NCBI GenBank assembly: GCA_026936325.1
Contig: JAPTHN010000004.1
Span: 47,085,289-47,149,288, forward strand
Length of the DNA: 64,000 bases
Direction: 5' to 3'
Source of the DNA: Platynereis dumerilii
Lineage: Eukaryota; Annelida; Polychaeta; Phyllodocida; Nereididae
Within the stretch, counting starts at the first letter, position 1; each line of letters starts with the position of its first letter. The notes below the pieces were generated by a model. The model did not search any database and was not told the origin of the DNA. It saw only the letters and a program-made list of their open reading frames with translations. The translations under genes were made by a program, and so were the position numbers. This document shows positions 46,383 to 58,294 of the stretch, in pieces.

Positions 46383-46450
46383 TAGGTCCAGCTGAAGGTC
46401 CAGCTTTAGGTCCAGCATTAGTCCAATGACAGTCTGGTGTTGGTCCGGCA
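46383..46450 (+). repeat. Short GGTCCAGCTTTA tandem repeat
   Basis: Three to five degenerate GGTCCAGC units of 12-15 bp. Confidence 0.6.
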
Positions 46451-47039
46451 TTACCTAATTAACAAGTAAATTATTAATTTTTATGTTTATAAAGGAAAAT
46501 TATCACACACATTCTAAATCATAAAATGATTTTGACACCAATTTCTGTGCTAACATTAATTATTTCAAACGACCAAACAGCAGCAGCATGCCAGAACAAT
46601 GCCACATCGGCTAAACGTTGGCCCACCATATGAATGCAAGTTGTTTACATGCAGCAATCAGTTGTCCAAAATGGTTTAAATTCCTTTTAATAAATATATT
46701 TATTTGCGGCTGTCTGAATCTCTGAAACCCATTGACATAACTCATAAATGTAGGAAATATAAAACTCCATCTACCACTGAGAATCCAGCAAATCTTCATT
46801 CTTCATGGAGCAGCTTTCAAGCTGCTGCTTTCCAAAATGGGGAATCATCCCGCAGCAAGATCTTCAGCAATTATTTTCTTCAATTGTAATAGCATCTGAT
46901 TGCTATGAAAAGTCATGTATGATGTTCTAAAGAAAGATAAGTTACCTTCATTGAAGCTTGGTGCACTTGTGCACTAATTCCACACTGCATGAAATGTCAT
47001 AAAAGAATTTACCTTCGGGTGCGAGACTAAATTCTATTG
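46451..47039. other. No gene seen
   Basis: Short frames on both strands near 46.6-46.9 kb without recognisable features. Confidence 0.5.
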
Positions 47040-50000
47040 TGGGCCAATGATGGTTCCACGTTGGTCCAACGTTGGTAACACATAGGTGGGCCGATGTTAG
47101 GCCATGTCTATCAATGTATCACCAGCTTTTGGGTTTCTGACATCAGGCCAACACTGAGCCAGCCTATGGCCATTTTTATAAAAATTGTGTGCTTCTGCTT
47201 CGAATATGATTATGACCGTGGTTGGTTCAAAGTAGGGCCGGGCCACAGGAGTGGACCAACATCGATAGCGGCCCAGCATATAGCCGATAAGTGTCTACTG
47301 TCTACTGCCAAATATTTCATGCATACACCGAGATATTTAAACCAGTGTTTGCCTGAGCATAGAACCAAGAAAGTGGGCCAATATTGGTAACTCATTGGAT
47401 TATCAAAAGTAGATTCTCTTTTTAGACTTTCTGCATTCGCCAAAATGGCTATGACAAACAGCCCAGAGGAAAAAAGAGTACATTTGAAGAGCTCAAATTA
47501 TTCAAATTACCAATATTGGTAGAGCATAACCAATACTGGGACACTTTGATATTCTCAATTTAAGACAGTAAGAGTAGTGGTTTGCCAGACGTTGGGCCAA
47601 TAGGTTGGGCCAACATCGGCAACTCCTCACATAACTGATATCGATAGAGCGTTGAACCAACATTGGGCCACTTTTATTTATTCTGTTTAAGGTGGTTATG
47701 GTTGGCCAGATGATGGGCCAAGGGCTTGGGTCAACATCGGCAACTCCTCTGGAGTGCTTGTGTAACAGATAGCGGGAGAGTGTTCAACTTTTAAACATCG
47801 GCAGCTTCTCGCATAACTGATATCGGAAGAGCGTTGTACCAACATTGGGCCACTTTTATATTCTCATTTTGAGATAGTAAAAGTTGCAGTTGGCCAGATG
47901 TTGGGCCAATAGGTTGGGCCAACATCCGCAGCTTGTCGCATAGCTGATATCGGAAGAGCGTTGAACCAACATTGGGCCTTTTTTATATGTTCAATTTGAG
48001 ATTGCTCTAGTAATGGTCGGCCAGATGTTGGGCCAATAGGGTGGGCCGACATCCGCAGCTCCCTGCACAACTGATATCGGAAGAGCATTGTACCAACATT
48101 GGGCCTCTTTTATATGTTCAATTTCAGATGACTATGTTAATGGTTGGCCGGATGATGGGCCAAAAGGTTGGGCCAACATCGGTAACTCGTCGTGTAACCA
48201 GTATTGGAAAAGCATTGAAACGACATCAGACCACTTTTATATTCTCAGTTTAAGATAATAAAAGTAACGGTTGGCCAGATGTTGGGCCAATAGGTTGGGC
48301 CAACATCCGCAGCTTGTCGCATAGCTGACATCGGAAGAGCGTTGAACCAACATTGGGCCTTTTTTATATGTTCAATTTGAGATTGCTCTAGTAATGGTTG
48401 GCCAGATGTTGGGCCAATAGGTAGGCCCAACATCGGCAACTCGTCGTGTAACCAGTATTGGGAAAGCATTGAACCGACATCGGACCACTTTTATATTTTC
48501 AGTTTAAGATAATCAAAGTAGCGGTTGGCCAGATGTTGGGCCAATAGGTTGGGCCAACATCCGCAGCTCGTTGCATAGCTGATATCCGAAGAGCGTTGAA
48601 CCAACATTGGGCCTCTTTTATATGTTCAATTTGAGATGGCTCTAGTAATGGTCGGCCAGATGTTGGGCCAATAGGGTGGTCCAACATGCGCAGCTCCCTG
48701 CAAAACTGATATCGGAAGAGCATTGTACCAACATTGGGCCTCTTTTATATGTTCAATTTCAGATGGCTATGTTAATGGTTGGCCGGATGATGGGCCAAAA
48801 GGTTGGGCCAACATCGGTAACTCGTCGTGTAGCCAGTATTGGAAAAGCATTGAAACGACATCGGACCACTTTTATATTCTCAGTTTAAGATAATAAAAGT
48901 AACGGTTGGCCAGATGTTGGGCCAATAGGTTGGGCCAACATCCGCAGCTTGTCGCATAGCTGACATCGGAAGAGCGTTAAACTAACATTGGGCCACTTTT
49001 ATATGTTTAATTTGAGATGGCTCTAGTAATGGTTGGCCAGATGTTGGGCCAATAGGGAGGCCCAACATCGGCAACTCGTCGTGTAACCAGTATTGGGAAA
49101 GCATTGAACCGACATCGGACCACTTTTATATTTTCAGTTTAAGATAATAAAAGTAACGGTTGGCCAGATGTTGGGCCAATAGGTTGGGCCAACATCCGCA
49201 GCTCGTTGCATAGCTGATATCGGAAGAGCGTTGAACCAACATTGGGCCTCTTTTATATGTTCAATTTGAGATGGCTCTAGCCTCTAGTAATGGTCGGCCA
49301 GATGTTGGGCCAATAGGGTGGGCCAACATCGGCAGCTCCCTGCACAACTGATATCGGAAGAGCATTGTACCAACATTGGGCCTCTTTTATATGTTCAATT
49401 TCAGATGACTATGTTAATGGTTGGCCAGATGATGGGCCAAAAGGTTGGGCCAACATCGGTAACTCGTCGTGTAACCAGTATTGGGAAAGCATTGAAACGA
49501 CATCGGACCACTTTTATATTCTCAGTTTAAGATAATAAAAGTAACGGTTGGCCAGATGTTGGGCCAATAGGTTGGGCCAACATCCGCAGCTCGTCGCACA
49601 GCTGATATCGGAAGAGCGTTGAACCAACATTGGGCCTCTTTTATATGTTCAATTTGAGAGTGCTCTAGTAATGGTCAGCCAGATGTTGGGCCAATAGGGT
49701 GGGCCAACATCGGCAGCTCCATGCAAAACTGATATCGGAAGAGCATTGTACCAACATTGGGCCTCTTTTATATGTTCAATTTCAGATGGCTATGTTAATG
49801 GTTGGCCGGATGGTGGGCCAAAAGGTTGGGCCAACATCGGCAGTCCGTCATGTAACCAGTATTGGGAAAGCATTGAAGTGACATTGGACCACTTTTATAT
49901 TCTCAGTTTAAGATAATAAAAGTAACGGTTGGCCAGATGTTGGCAGCATGTCAAGTAACCGATAGTGGGAGAGCATTGACCCGATATTGGACCACTTTTA

Positions 50001-50090
50001 TATTCTCAGTTTCCTATAGAAATAGTAGCGGTTGGGCCAACATTCGCAACTCTTCGTATAACTGATATCGAGAGAATATTGTACTCATTG
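47040..50090 (+). repeat. TTGGGCC satellite block 1 (unit ~127 bp, higher-order ~635 bp)
   Basis: Degenerate GGGCCAA/GGTCCAAC-rich sequence leads into a regular array from about 47,575. The unit contains GTTGGCCAGATGTTGGGCCA, TTGGGCCAACATC, GCAGCTCGTCGC and CCACTTTTATATTCTCAGTT or TTTTATATGTTCAATTT. Landmarks repeat every 125-130 bp. Variant types alternate so that the same type returns after about 635-642 bp (near 48,041, 48,676, 49,318), a five-unit higher-order repeat. The short open frames of about 60-75 aa here are repeat products. Confidence 0.9.
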
Positions 50091-51065
50091 CGGGCCAATG
50101 CTGGTTTTGATGTAGGATCAGTAGTGGCAGCATGTTGGCCTGGTAGGTGGTATAACATTGGGCCACCATTGGGCTGATGCCAACATAGGGCCATGCGTCG
50201 GGCCGATGAGCAAAATTACATCGGACCAATGTTGGTTTACTGATGATGGGCCAATGTTTGTGCACTGATGTCGGACCAGTGCTGGCATACCGGTCATGGG
50301 CCACATGTGGCACGTTGGGCGGATGTCCAGCCAACGATGGCAGGATGCTGGTTCTGACCGGTGGTATAACATCGGGCCACCATCAGGCAGACATCAATGT
50401 CGGGCAGATGTCCGTCCAATGGTGGCATGCTGTTGGGCTTATAGGTGGTATACCATCGAGTCACCATTATGCTGAGACCAACGTTGCATCATGCGTAGGG
50501 CCGAGGGTGACAGGATGTTAATTCAACCAAGGGGTACGAAATTGGGCCACCATGTCTGGCCATAGGTGGCAGGATGTTGATTCTATCAGGTGGCACAACA
50601 GCGGATAGCAGATATCAACGTCGGGCGGAGGTCCGGCCAATGGTGGCAGGACGTTGGTTATAATAGGTGGCACATTATCGGGCCACCATCGGGCAGATAT
50701 CAATGTCGGGCGGATGTTCTGCCAATGGTGGCAGGTTGTTGGTTCTAATAGGTGGCATAACATCAGGCCACCATTGGGCAGATATCAACGTTGGGCGCAT
50801 GTCCGGCCAATTGTGGCAGGATGTTGGTTCCAACCGGTGGTATGACATCGGGCCACCACTGGGTAGATATCAACAATGGGCTGGATGTTGGATCAACATC
50901 GCAACACCATTGGGCCGATACCATCGTCGGCCCATGTGTCGGGCCGATGAGCAAAATTACATCGGGCACAACATCGCGCCACCTTTGGGCCAATTTCGGC
51001 CGCCGATATTGGACCAATGAAATCGCGGACGTTAGGCCATCATCCAGCCATCATCACAATGTTGA
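50091..51065 (+). repeat. GGGCCACCAT satellite block 2 (unit ~85 bp)
   Basis: Units contain GGCCACCATCGGGCAGATAT, CAATGTCGGGCGGATGT and GGTGGCAGGATGTTGG. Well-spaced copies lie at 50,681, 50,767 and 50,851. Earlier copies are irregular. It shares the GGGCC theme with block 1 but has a different unit. Confidence 0.8.
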
Positions 51066-51229
51066 CTGGGATATGCTTAGTTCAAGAGTGTTATGGTAGT
51101 GGTTGACTGGATGACTTGCCAATAGATTGGGCTAACATTGGCAATTGCTCATATCACATATATTGGGAGAGCGTTGAGTTGAAATTGGACCACTTTTATA
51201 AATTTATGCATCAGCTAATATGGATAGTA

Positions 51230-52210
51230 TGAACAGTTGTTTGACCATGATTGGCCTACAGAGAGCCACCATTGGCAAATAATCAGGGAATGGGTATTGG
51301 GCCAGCTTGTAATAGACGTTGGGCCACTTTGATAACTTCTGCATATAACAGCAGCTGGTCCGATGCAGGTCCACTAGAGTGGGCCATAATCGGCAAACCG
51401 TCAGGGTATGGATATTGGGCCAGTGTGTAACAGATGATGGGCCACTTTAATAATTTCTGCATTAATTATCATGGTCTGATGCAGGACCACTTGATTGGGC
51501 CACCATCGGCAAATCATCAGGGTATGGATATTGGGCCAGCATGTAACAGATGATGGGCCACTTTCATAATTTCTGCATTAATCATCATCCATATAACAGC
51601 AGCTGGTCCGATGCAGGTCCAATAGATTGGCCGCCATCGGCAAACCATCAGGGTGTGGATATTGGGCCAGTGTTTAACAGACGTTGGGCCACTTTAGTAA
51701 TTTCTGCATTAATTATCATGCAAATAACAGCAGCTGGTCCGATGCAGGTCCACTAGAGTGGGCCACCATCGGCAAACCATCAGGGCATGGATATTGGGCC
51801 AGCCTGTAATAGATGATGGGCCACTTTAATCATTTCTGCATTAATTATCATGCCTATAACAGCCGCTGGTCCGATGCAGGTCCGCTAGAGTGGGCCACCA
51901 TCGGCAAATCATTAGGGTATGGATATTGGGCCAGCGTTTAACAGATGATGGGCCATTTTCATAATTTCTGCATTAATTATCATGCATATAACAGCAGCTG
52001 GTCCGATGCAGGTCCAATAGATTGGGCCACCATCGGCAAACCGTCAGTGTATGGATATTGGGCCAGCATGTAACAGGCGTAGGGCCACTTTCTTTTCTTT
52101 CGGCATTGATCAGAATGCCTATCATCACAGGTGGTCCAATGTTGGGTGGACATCTGTGAGCCGACAGATATTTGCCTAACTGAAATAGACGTAGGGCCGA
52201 TGGGTGCATG
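51230..52210 (+). repeat. GGGCCA satellite block 3 (unit ~130 bp)
   Basis: Units contain GCAGCTGGTCCGATGCAGGT, GGGCCACCATCGGCAAA, GGATATTGGGCCAGC and TTTCTGCATTAATTATCATG. Copies of GCTGGTCCGATGCAGG lie at about 51,352, 51,604, 51,736, 51,867 and 51,998. Confidence 0.85.
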
Positions 52211-53540
52211 TTGAGTGGGAAACACTTTGACTGTGCTGGAAAGCCAGTTTGTGCACATTTCTTTTTGTTTAACTGCAGAATTCTCTTCAAAATGTATCTC
52301 GTCCTATTTCAGCAATGGGTAGCCACAAAAATATAAATTTCACATATTCTGATTCTGTATTCTATGACCAAGAAGCTTCTTTATAATTGATCCTTTTTAT
52401 TTCAATTTCATAGCACAATGTTTTTCTTTAAACATAGGCATTTACATGAAAAATGGGTCACTCAATGTTATACCATGGTCCCATAACCTATGTAAGCAAT
52501 GTTACATTTGCTTAATGCTGTTGTTCTGATCAATATGCAACTTTTGACATCATTTGTCTTTTTCTGTGTCTTCCTATTGGCGTGCAACTAATTTTTTACT
52601 AAAATGGAAAAACACAATTTTTTTTCTTGCTGTTGCTGCAGTAGGTCACAGCAGAAGGTGTTTCCTCTCAGGTCCTCCCTCACAGACCTACAGCGTGTAT
52701 AACATGTCAATAAAACTCCTCACTGCACAATATAACTTCTCACTGTCCAATATAACTTTTCACTGTCCAATATAACTTTTTCTCTGCCTAATACAGCAAG
52801 GATATTATCCAAGAATACTCGCTTGTGATTGGCCGACACAATCCGAGTGGAGAATATATTATTGAATTACCGTGCTTCACAGATATAAAGTTGCTAAATA
52901 AACTCATTATTATTATGTAGGCCTGTAAAAACAGGGAAAAGGATGTGTGATTTCCAAAATGTAAGCGATTAACTATGATAGAGTTCAGATACATGTAACT
53001 AATTTTTCACATCCTGCTATTGTAAACTGATTCGTGAAATATAAAATGCTTGTCAACTCTTCAATCCAGGTATATTCTACTATAAATATGATACTGCTTT
53101 AATCATACATATCTACTCGAATTGTTCACAAAGAATTAAACAATCTAATTTTTGCCATGTTGGCATATAAAAGACTGAATGCGGTAAATGTTGTTACAGC
53201 AATTCATAAAAAGAACTTTTAATGATCAAAGCCTTTACTTTTGAAAAATATTTTTTTGCCTTATTAAATTTAATCATAGTGATTATCACAAAGATGTGTC
53301 GTCATTATTCATAACAGAATGACAGGGATATCATTGTAGTATCTCAAGCATGATATTAATAAGTTACTTCTGCTTCCTCAATTTATTGCCCACCTACAAA
53401 TTGTCTTTATCTGTTATATCCTTGATCAATCTGTAGATCATACATATTAACTTGTTAAGAAGCTAGGACACTATAAACCACCCTGTTTAACACCATAATC
53501 AACATTACTGAGAATTACAAATGAAAGGGTGATGATGGAT
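52211..53540. other. No gene seen; minor tandem repeat
   Basis: At about 52,718-52,780 a ~21-bp unit TATAACTTTTCACTGTCCAA repeats three times. No other structure was supported. Confidence 0.5.
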
Positions 53541-53669
53541 GATTAGATTAGATTAGATTTATTTTCTTCAAAACCGATGCAACATACAAACAACTTTTTT
53601 TAAACATACAACAAGAGAGTAGCGGTTTTGACGGGGATAAACCCGAGTATTTGCACACCATAACCTAAA

Positions 53670-53841
53670 AGGATTGGGCGTTTCATCCTATATTTACGAA
53701 CTACGAAAGCTAACCAGGACAGTATAAGTACACAGCGATGAGGCAAAAGATGTTAGAAACTGCCATGCAATATTGGCCTAAGTGACCCGACAAGAACTGG
53801 ACTCTAAACCTGGACCCAGCAACTTGCAGCCCATGCATACT
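53670..53841 (-). mobile_element. tRNA-derived SINE, 3' portion, split by a hAT element
   Basis: It is colinear with the full SINE at 62,677-62,880 but reversed. Recognisable blocks are CATCCTATATTTA, AGCTAACCAGGACAG, ACACAGCGATGAGGC, AAGTGACCCG and GACCCAGC. Divergence is considerable, so it is an old copy. It is interrupted at TGCATACT by the element at 53,842; the tRNA-like 5' end resumes at about 55,932. An (AGATT)n run at 53,545-53,570 lies just outside. Confidence 0.75.
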
Positions 53842-54009
53842 CAGGGCCAGATTAAGGAAGCATGAGGCCCTAGGCTGAACCTCAATGTGAGGCCCCTTGC
53901 TAGACATGACCAGCTGACCGCCAATCACCACAGAATTTTCCCTGTGATTGCCACTTTCTGTTTGTGGGCTTCAAATTTGTATTTAAAAATTGTAATAAAA
54001 GCCACTAAA

Positions 54010-55012
54010 TTGATCGCTTGATATGAATGAATGAATGAAAATCTTTATTAACGTGACATGTGTATAAATACAATTAAGAAACAGTTATTTACAATAGTTT
54101 TTTACACCCAGCCCCTCATGTGGGCTTATATGTCACAATGGTAAACATAAATTTAATCATTGAAGCGCAGCACTGTTATTATACAATAGTGTCTGTCTGA
54201 TTTTCCAAGCATTACATACAAATTTTGCAGTCAGAATTTGACAGTCTCTATTCAAATAAACAAATTTTTCAAAATCATCTAGATCTACAAAGGAGGAGTA
54301 GGAATCAGACACATCATTATACAATTTTACTCTAATATCATTGTAATGCGTACATTTACAGAGGAAGTGGAATTCGTCCTCGACGACATTTTGATTGTAT
54401 TCTTTACAGAGTGGACAGAATCTTTCTTCCACTGTCATACCATGGTAACGTCCGATCTCGATCATTAGTGGGAGAATTCCTCCTCTGAATTGAGCATAAA
54501 GTGATCTTGCATATTTGCTAAGGGAGAGTTTTACATATGTTTCAGCACTCATGTCTGCTTTATATAGGTTGTAATTTCTCAATTTAAGCTTATCAAAACG
54601 CTGACTATCCCAGACAGTAATTTGCTTTCTGATAAGCTGGTTTTTTAGTGAAACAACGTCCAAAACTTCTAAATTCCTACTGTCAATTGCAATATCAAAT
54701 TCGCTCAGGAGGTTTGAAATCTCAAAACACCAGTTTTTAGTTACATTCATAGTTTTAAAATTGTACAGAAACAAACGTTTTGGCAGCCTCGAATCCTCCA
54801 TACAAATCAACCTATTCCATAACTTCATCAAATTTAGTTTCCTTCTAACAGAGCAACTTATCCATCCAATATCGCCCTCTATGGATGCAATTGGGCATAA
54901 CTTATGGACCCCTAGGAAGTACCTAGCCGCTTTACGTTGGACATCTTCAATATATTTGAAATATTTAAACCCCCATACCCCTGATATATAGCTTTCTGTA
55001 CGAAATTAATTG
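54010..55012 (-). mobile_element. Non-LTR retrotransposon (LINE) 3' end inside the hAT element
   Basis: A minus-strand frame of 224 aa (54,157-54,831) continues in the same frame upstream to about 55,010 (SYISGVWGFKYF, RKAARYFLGVHK, IGWISCSVRRK). This is the region after the reverse transcriptase thumb in LINE ORF2 proteins. A Cys/His motif C139-x2-C142-x12-H155-x2-C158 and then C160 lies in the 224-aa part (FCPLC...HFLCKC), as in related elements. The 3' end is an ATTC/AATG run near 54,025-54,040, the usual tail. It is 5'-truncated, as most LINE insertions are. The catalytic RT core is absent, so it cannot move by itself. Confidence 0.85.
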
Positions 55013-55850
55013 AGCCAGTAACGAACCTGAAAGATATCAGTCTCTATCTCTACTGATTTTGACCCTATTCTACTTGATTTGAAATACATTTCCCTGATCA
55101 CATTTCATGACACTACACCCCTCAACTATTGTCAACTGTACAATTTTTGTAATCTACAGTAAAAGTCCTAATATTCACAATAATCACGAAAATAGCAGCA
55201 ACAGTTGTGAAAAATGTGTGAAAAAATCCAGAAACAGAATGTACTAAAATTGCAAAAAAAGGCGAGTTTTTCATTAATTCCAAGATAATAGCACATCTTT
55301 TTCCAATTGAACAATTGCAACAGCACAAATTATTCTGAGACAGTCATAGAAGTTTCATCAATATTCGTGGAAATGTTTAAAATAGATCTAATTGAAGAAT
55401 GTTTTTACAAAAAGTTGTATATTCTCATGATGGCATTAATTTCAGCAATACTAATAATAGTAATTTGCACATGATAATTGCAAAACATGTCTTGGGTTTT
55501 ACGAACATTTCTAAGACTATTGCGTAAATATTTATAATGATCAAATTTCTTCATTTCCATATTTATGTGATAATGGTAATAAATATAGGAAAATCAATGA
55601 ATATCTGAGATTATCTTTCAAAATTTTTATGATCTGTCTTCCAAATTTCTGCAAGTGTAATTGTACGATTGAGTCTGAAGGAGGTTCATGTGACTCTTTA
55701 AACAGGTATTTCTTGGCTACATGATCAGTGATTGTAAGTTTGGGCCAATTTGGGGCCCCTTAATATGTATTTGAGCCCAACTTGTCCTCTTGACTTTTCT
55801 CAATTTATTTTCGAAAGTTTGACAAATTCCTTTTTTTTTTTTTCACCAAA
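55013..55850. other. hAT element interior, no gene seen
   Basis: AT-rich, without a recognisable transposase frame. Confidence 0.5.
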
Positions 55851-55931
55851 AGTGAGGCCCCCCCCCCTGAGGTGTGAGGCCCCAGGCTAAAGCCTACTCA
55901 GCCTCATGGATAATCCAGGCCTGTGCATACT

Positions 55932-55960
55932 AGCACTAGGGTAACCCCCCCCCCCTATTC
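55932..55960 (-). mobile_element. tRNA-like 5' end of the split SINE
   Basis: AGCACTAGGGTAACCCC reversed gives TACCCTAGTGCT, equivalent to the A-box region TGGTCTAGTGGTAGC of the full SINE at 62,677. It completes the SINE interrupted at 53,841. Confidence 0.6.
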
Positions 55961-56778
55961 CAACTAAAATATATTATAGAAATCGGGGCTTTTACTTGAT
56001 GCAAACTGTCTCAGCGGTCACATCTATGTTGCAGCAATGTTGTGACAACATCGTAATGTCTGAAAAAAATTGTGTCTAATTGTATTGTGGAAATGACGTT
56101 GTCACAACGTTGGGAAGCAGCATCAAAGATATGATGTTAGCATGCATGATTGTGGTAACATTCCACAATATTGTGAAAATACCACAACATTGAGTGCAGG
56201 CCATGGCAACATTATTTCATACATTTCTACATGACCAACAGACAGAACAGACGAACCATCCACAAGTCAGCAACGTTGTGTTTACATTGTGTGTCCCTTG
56301 AGTACCGCCTTTTCATTCATAATATTAACATTACTCACCTCTTTATAGATGCAACCTCCAATCTGACACTACACTCCACGCTGGAATTGAAACTACTCAT
56401 TAAAATAATATCATAATTACTATTAGTTTCCCCATATTATCGAAATATTTCATCTTCCTAGTTTAAAATGTCCTGTTGGTGATGATTTGAAGTTATAATA
56501 TAAAATTACCGTGATAAAGCAATTTGGTCATTACACTGTATTTGAAATACGTTTTGAAGTATACCTTGCACATTACATCAATGTTAACTTTCATTTTCAA
56601 TTTGCAACACCAATTTTCAAGTTTATGTATCATATTCTGTAATTCATTCTCATGCAGTCTCACTTATCAGCATTATATCATCAGCATACAACAAACATTT
56701 AAAAAATAATGCATTTCAGAAATAGCATACAATAAACATTTCAAAAATAATGCATTTTAGAAATAAGGCTCACACTAA
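55961..56778. other. No gene; GTTGTGACAAC-type degenerate repeats
   Basis: Between 56,010 and 56,215 short palindromic motifs such as GTTGTGACAAC, GTTGTCACAACG and CCACAATATTGTG recur. The rest is AT-rich. Confidence 0.5.
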
Positions 56779-56779
56779 T

Positions 56780-57146
56780 TTACAGTCTGTCACTTTGACA
56801 TAGAAAAAATGAGAACCTGGTTCACTGTGAAAAATGCCCTTTGTGACTCACGATAGCCAATGAAGTGTCATCGTCTCTACATTCAACATGGGAAACATAG
56901 AGGCTGTTTGATTAGTCATGATCAAGAGAAGGCCATTTTACTTGTCATAACTGATTTTGGAGAGAAAATCAGATGGTTGATCCTTTCGTTTGGCTGTCAC
57001 CAATAAGAGGGATTAGTCTACTTAATCCAATAAACATTGAAAGTATTGGGTATGATCATGAAAAATCATCAGCAAGATGACAAAAGAAGTGCCATTTTCA
57101 CATCGCAGCAGTCCATTCTTTTTCTATATCAAAGTGACAGACTGTA
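56780..57146. mobile_element. TIR element with TACAGTCTGTCACTTTGA ends
   Basis: The left 56,781-56,806 and right 57,121-57,146 are mirror images over about 25 bp with one or two mismatches. TA at the edges and the sequence style suggest a Tc1/mariner-related MITE of about 370 bp. No coding capacity. Confidence 0.7.
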
Positions 57147-57499
57147 AGTTACTGCTGTAGTCACTTGAAGATTTAGGAATTAGCTGCTTGTATGACATAT
57201 GCAAAGCCATTTTTTATCTGCTGTATTGAGTGTCATGATACCTGATAAAAGTTGGTGTTTGAGATAATTTAATGAATGCATTCACCATTTTTGTAACAGT
57301 ACCATTGAAAAACGAATCGACATGATACTATTAGCAATATTTTGTTATCATTGATTCCGGAATCGGAGTATCATTCTATTGATAATTTTACCAGAATACA
57401 GCTAATTAATACCATTATTGAAGCACAAAATTTATTTGTAACTCTTTTCAGACTTTTCCTTTGAAACATTATTCTGTGATATGATTCACATTATGATAG
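57147..57499. other. No gene seen
   Basis: AT-rich sequence without supported features. Confidence 0.5.
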
Positions 57500-57925
57500 G
57501 TGGATGAATGGATGACTGACGCTTTATGTCTTGTATTTTATGCAAACCTTGTATGTTAAATAGGATTGATGGATGGATGATTTGGGCTGTACATCCTGTA
57601 TTTTTGCACTTGGTAGGCTAATTAGGACAGGAGGAGGACACAGCAACGAGGCAAAAAATGATTGAAACTACTGTCCAACATTGGCCCAGGTGACCCGGAA
57701 AGAGTTGGATTCAAACTCTGCACCCAGCGATTGGCAGATTGTCATTCTACCAATAGACCAACCCTTCCCCTTGTAAGCTAAATAGAAAAGAAGGAGAATA
57801 CCTCAATGAGGTGAGGCATTTAATCTGATGTGAAACATACTTAATTCCAATGTGACCTGGCCTAGCTGGAATCAGACCCAGTACCCAGTGACGGAAAGAG
57901 GAACTCAGCTAACCCTATTCCAACT
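57500..57925 (-). mobile_element. Older SINE copy, interrupted by a younger SINE
   Basis: The tail and body lie at 57,500-57,563 (TGGATGAATGGATGA, then CTTGTATTTTATGC). The copy continues after the inserted SINE at 57,786-57,925 (GAATACCTCAATGAGGTGAG, ATGTGACCTGG, ACCCAGTACCCAG, CTAACCC). It is more diverged from the full copy at 62,677 than the insert is. Confidence 0.65.
57564..57768 (-). mobile_element. Younger SINE inserted into the older one
   Basis: Reversed, it matches the full SINE at 62,677-62,880 along its length, from GGGTTGGTCTATTGGTAG through CTCCTGTCCTAATTAGC to ATCCATCCATCA. It is flanked by a 17-bp duplication with two differences: CCTTGTATGTTAAATAG at 57,547-57,563 and CCTTGTAAGCTAAATAG at 57,769-57,785. 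Confidence 0.85.
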
Positions 57926-57950
57926 CATGTTTTGCTATTTACATGAGGAT

Positions 57951-58294
57951 ATTACCTATTAATGAGTAATTATATTAGTGCAGTCATATAATTATCAAAA
58001 TAATTAATCTTCCTGTATTGAGAAAGGATTCAGTTGTGGTCATGATAAATATATGTACAGCACATAATCTAGACAAAATTCCAGTGAAGTAAATTGCCCA
58101 ATATCAATATTGAAACTTTTTACATAGATATTAACTATCAATAAGTAATAATATTATATTAGTGTAGCCATATTATCAAAATAATTAATCTTCCTGTATA
58201 TTCAGAAAGGATTTAGTTATAATCGACCATTCCAGTACATAATCTAGACAAAATTCCAAAGATGCAAATTGCCCAATATAAATATTGTATGCTG
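57951..58294 (+). repeat. Direct tandem duplication, period ~175 bp
   Basis: Both copies contain ATTATCAAAATAATTAATCT, AGAAAGGATT, ACATAATCTAGACAAAATTC and AAATTGCCCAATAT. They differ by about 15% by eye. AT-rich and non-coding. Confidence 0.8.

Larger units (their letters stand above)
53842..55923. mobile_element. hAT-type element with 8-bp target duplication TGCATACT
   Basis: The left end CAGGGCCAGATTAA and the right end (reverse complement CAGGCCTGGATTA) are imperfect mirror images, followed on both sides by ATGAGGC and GTGAGGCCCC blocks. TGCATACT occurs exactly at 53,834-53,841 and 55,924-55,931. The interior has no hAT transposase; instead it holds a LINE fragment and AT-rich sequence. 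Confidence 0.8.

Noticed and set aside
47575-50040. CRISPR-like regular repeats
   Set aside because: Units are long, degenerate and head to tail with no unique spacers, and the genome is animal-like. Tandem satellite is the right description.
47864-51099. Many 60-117-aa frames in the TTGGGCC arrays
   Set aside because: They recur with the repeat on both strands, and frames shift between units. No Met context or splice support.
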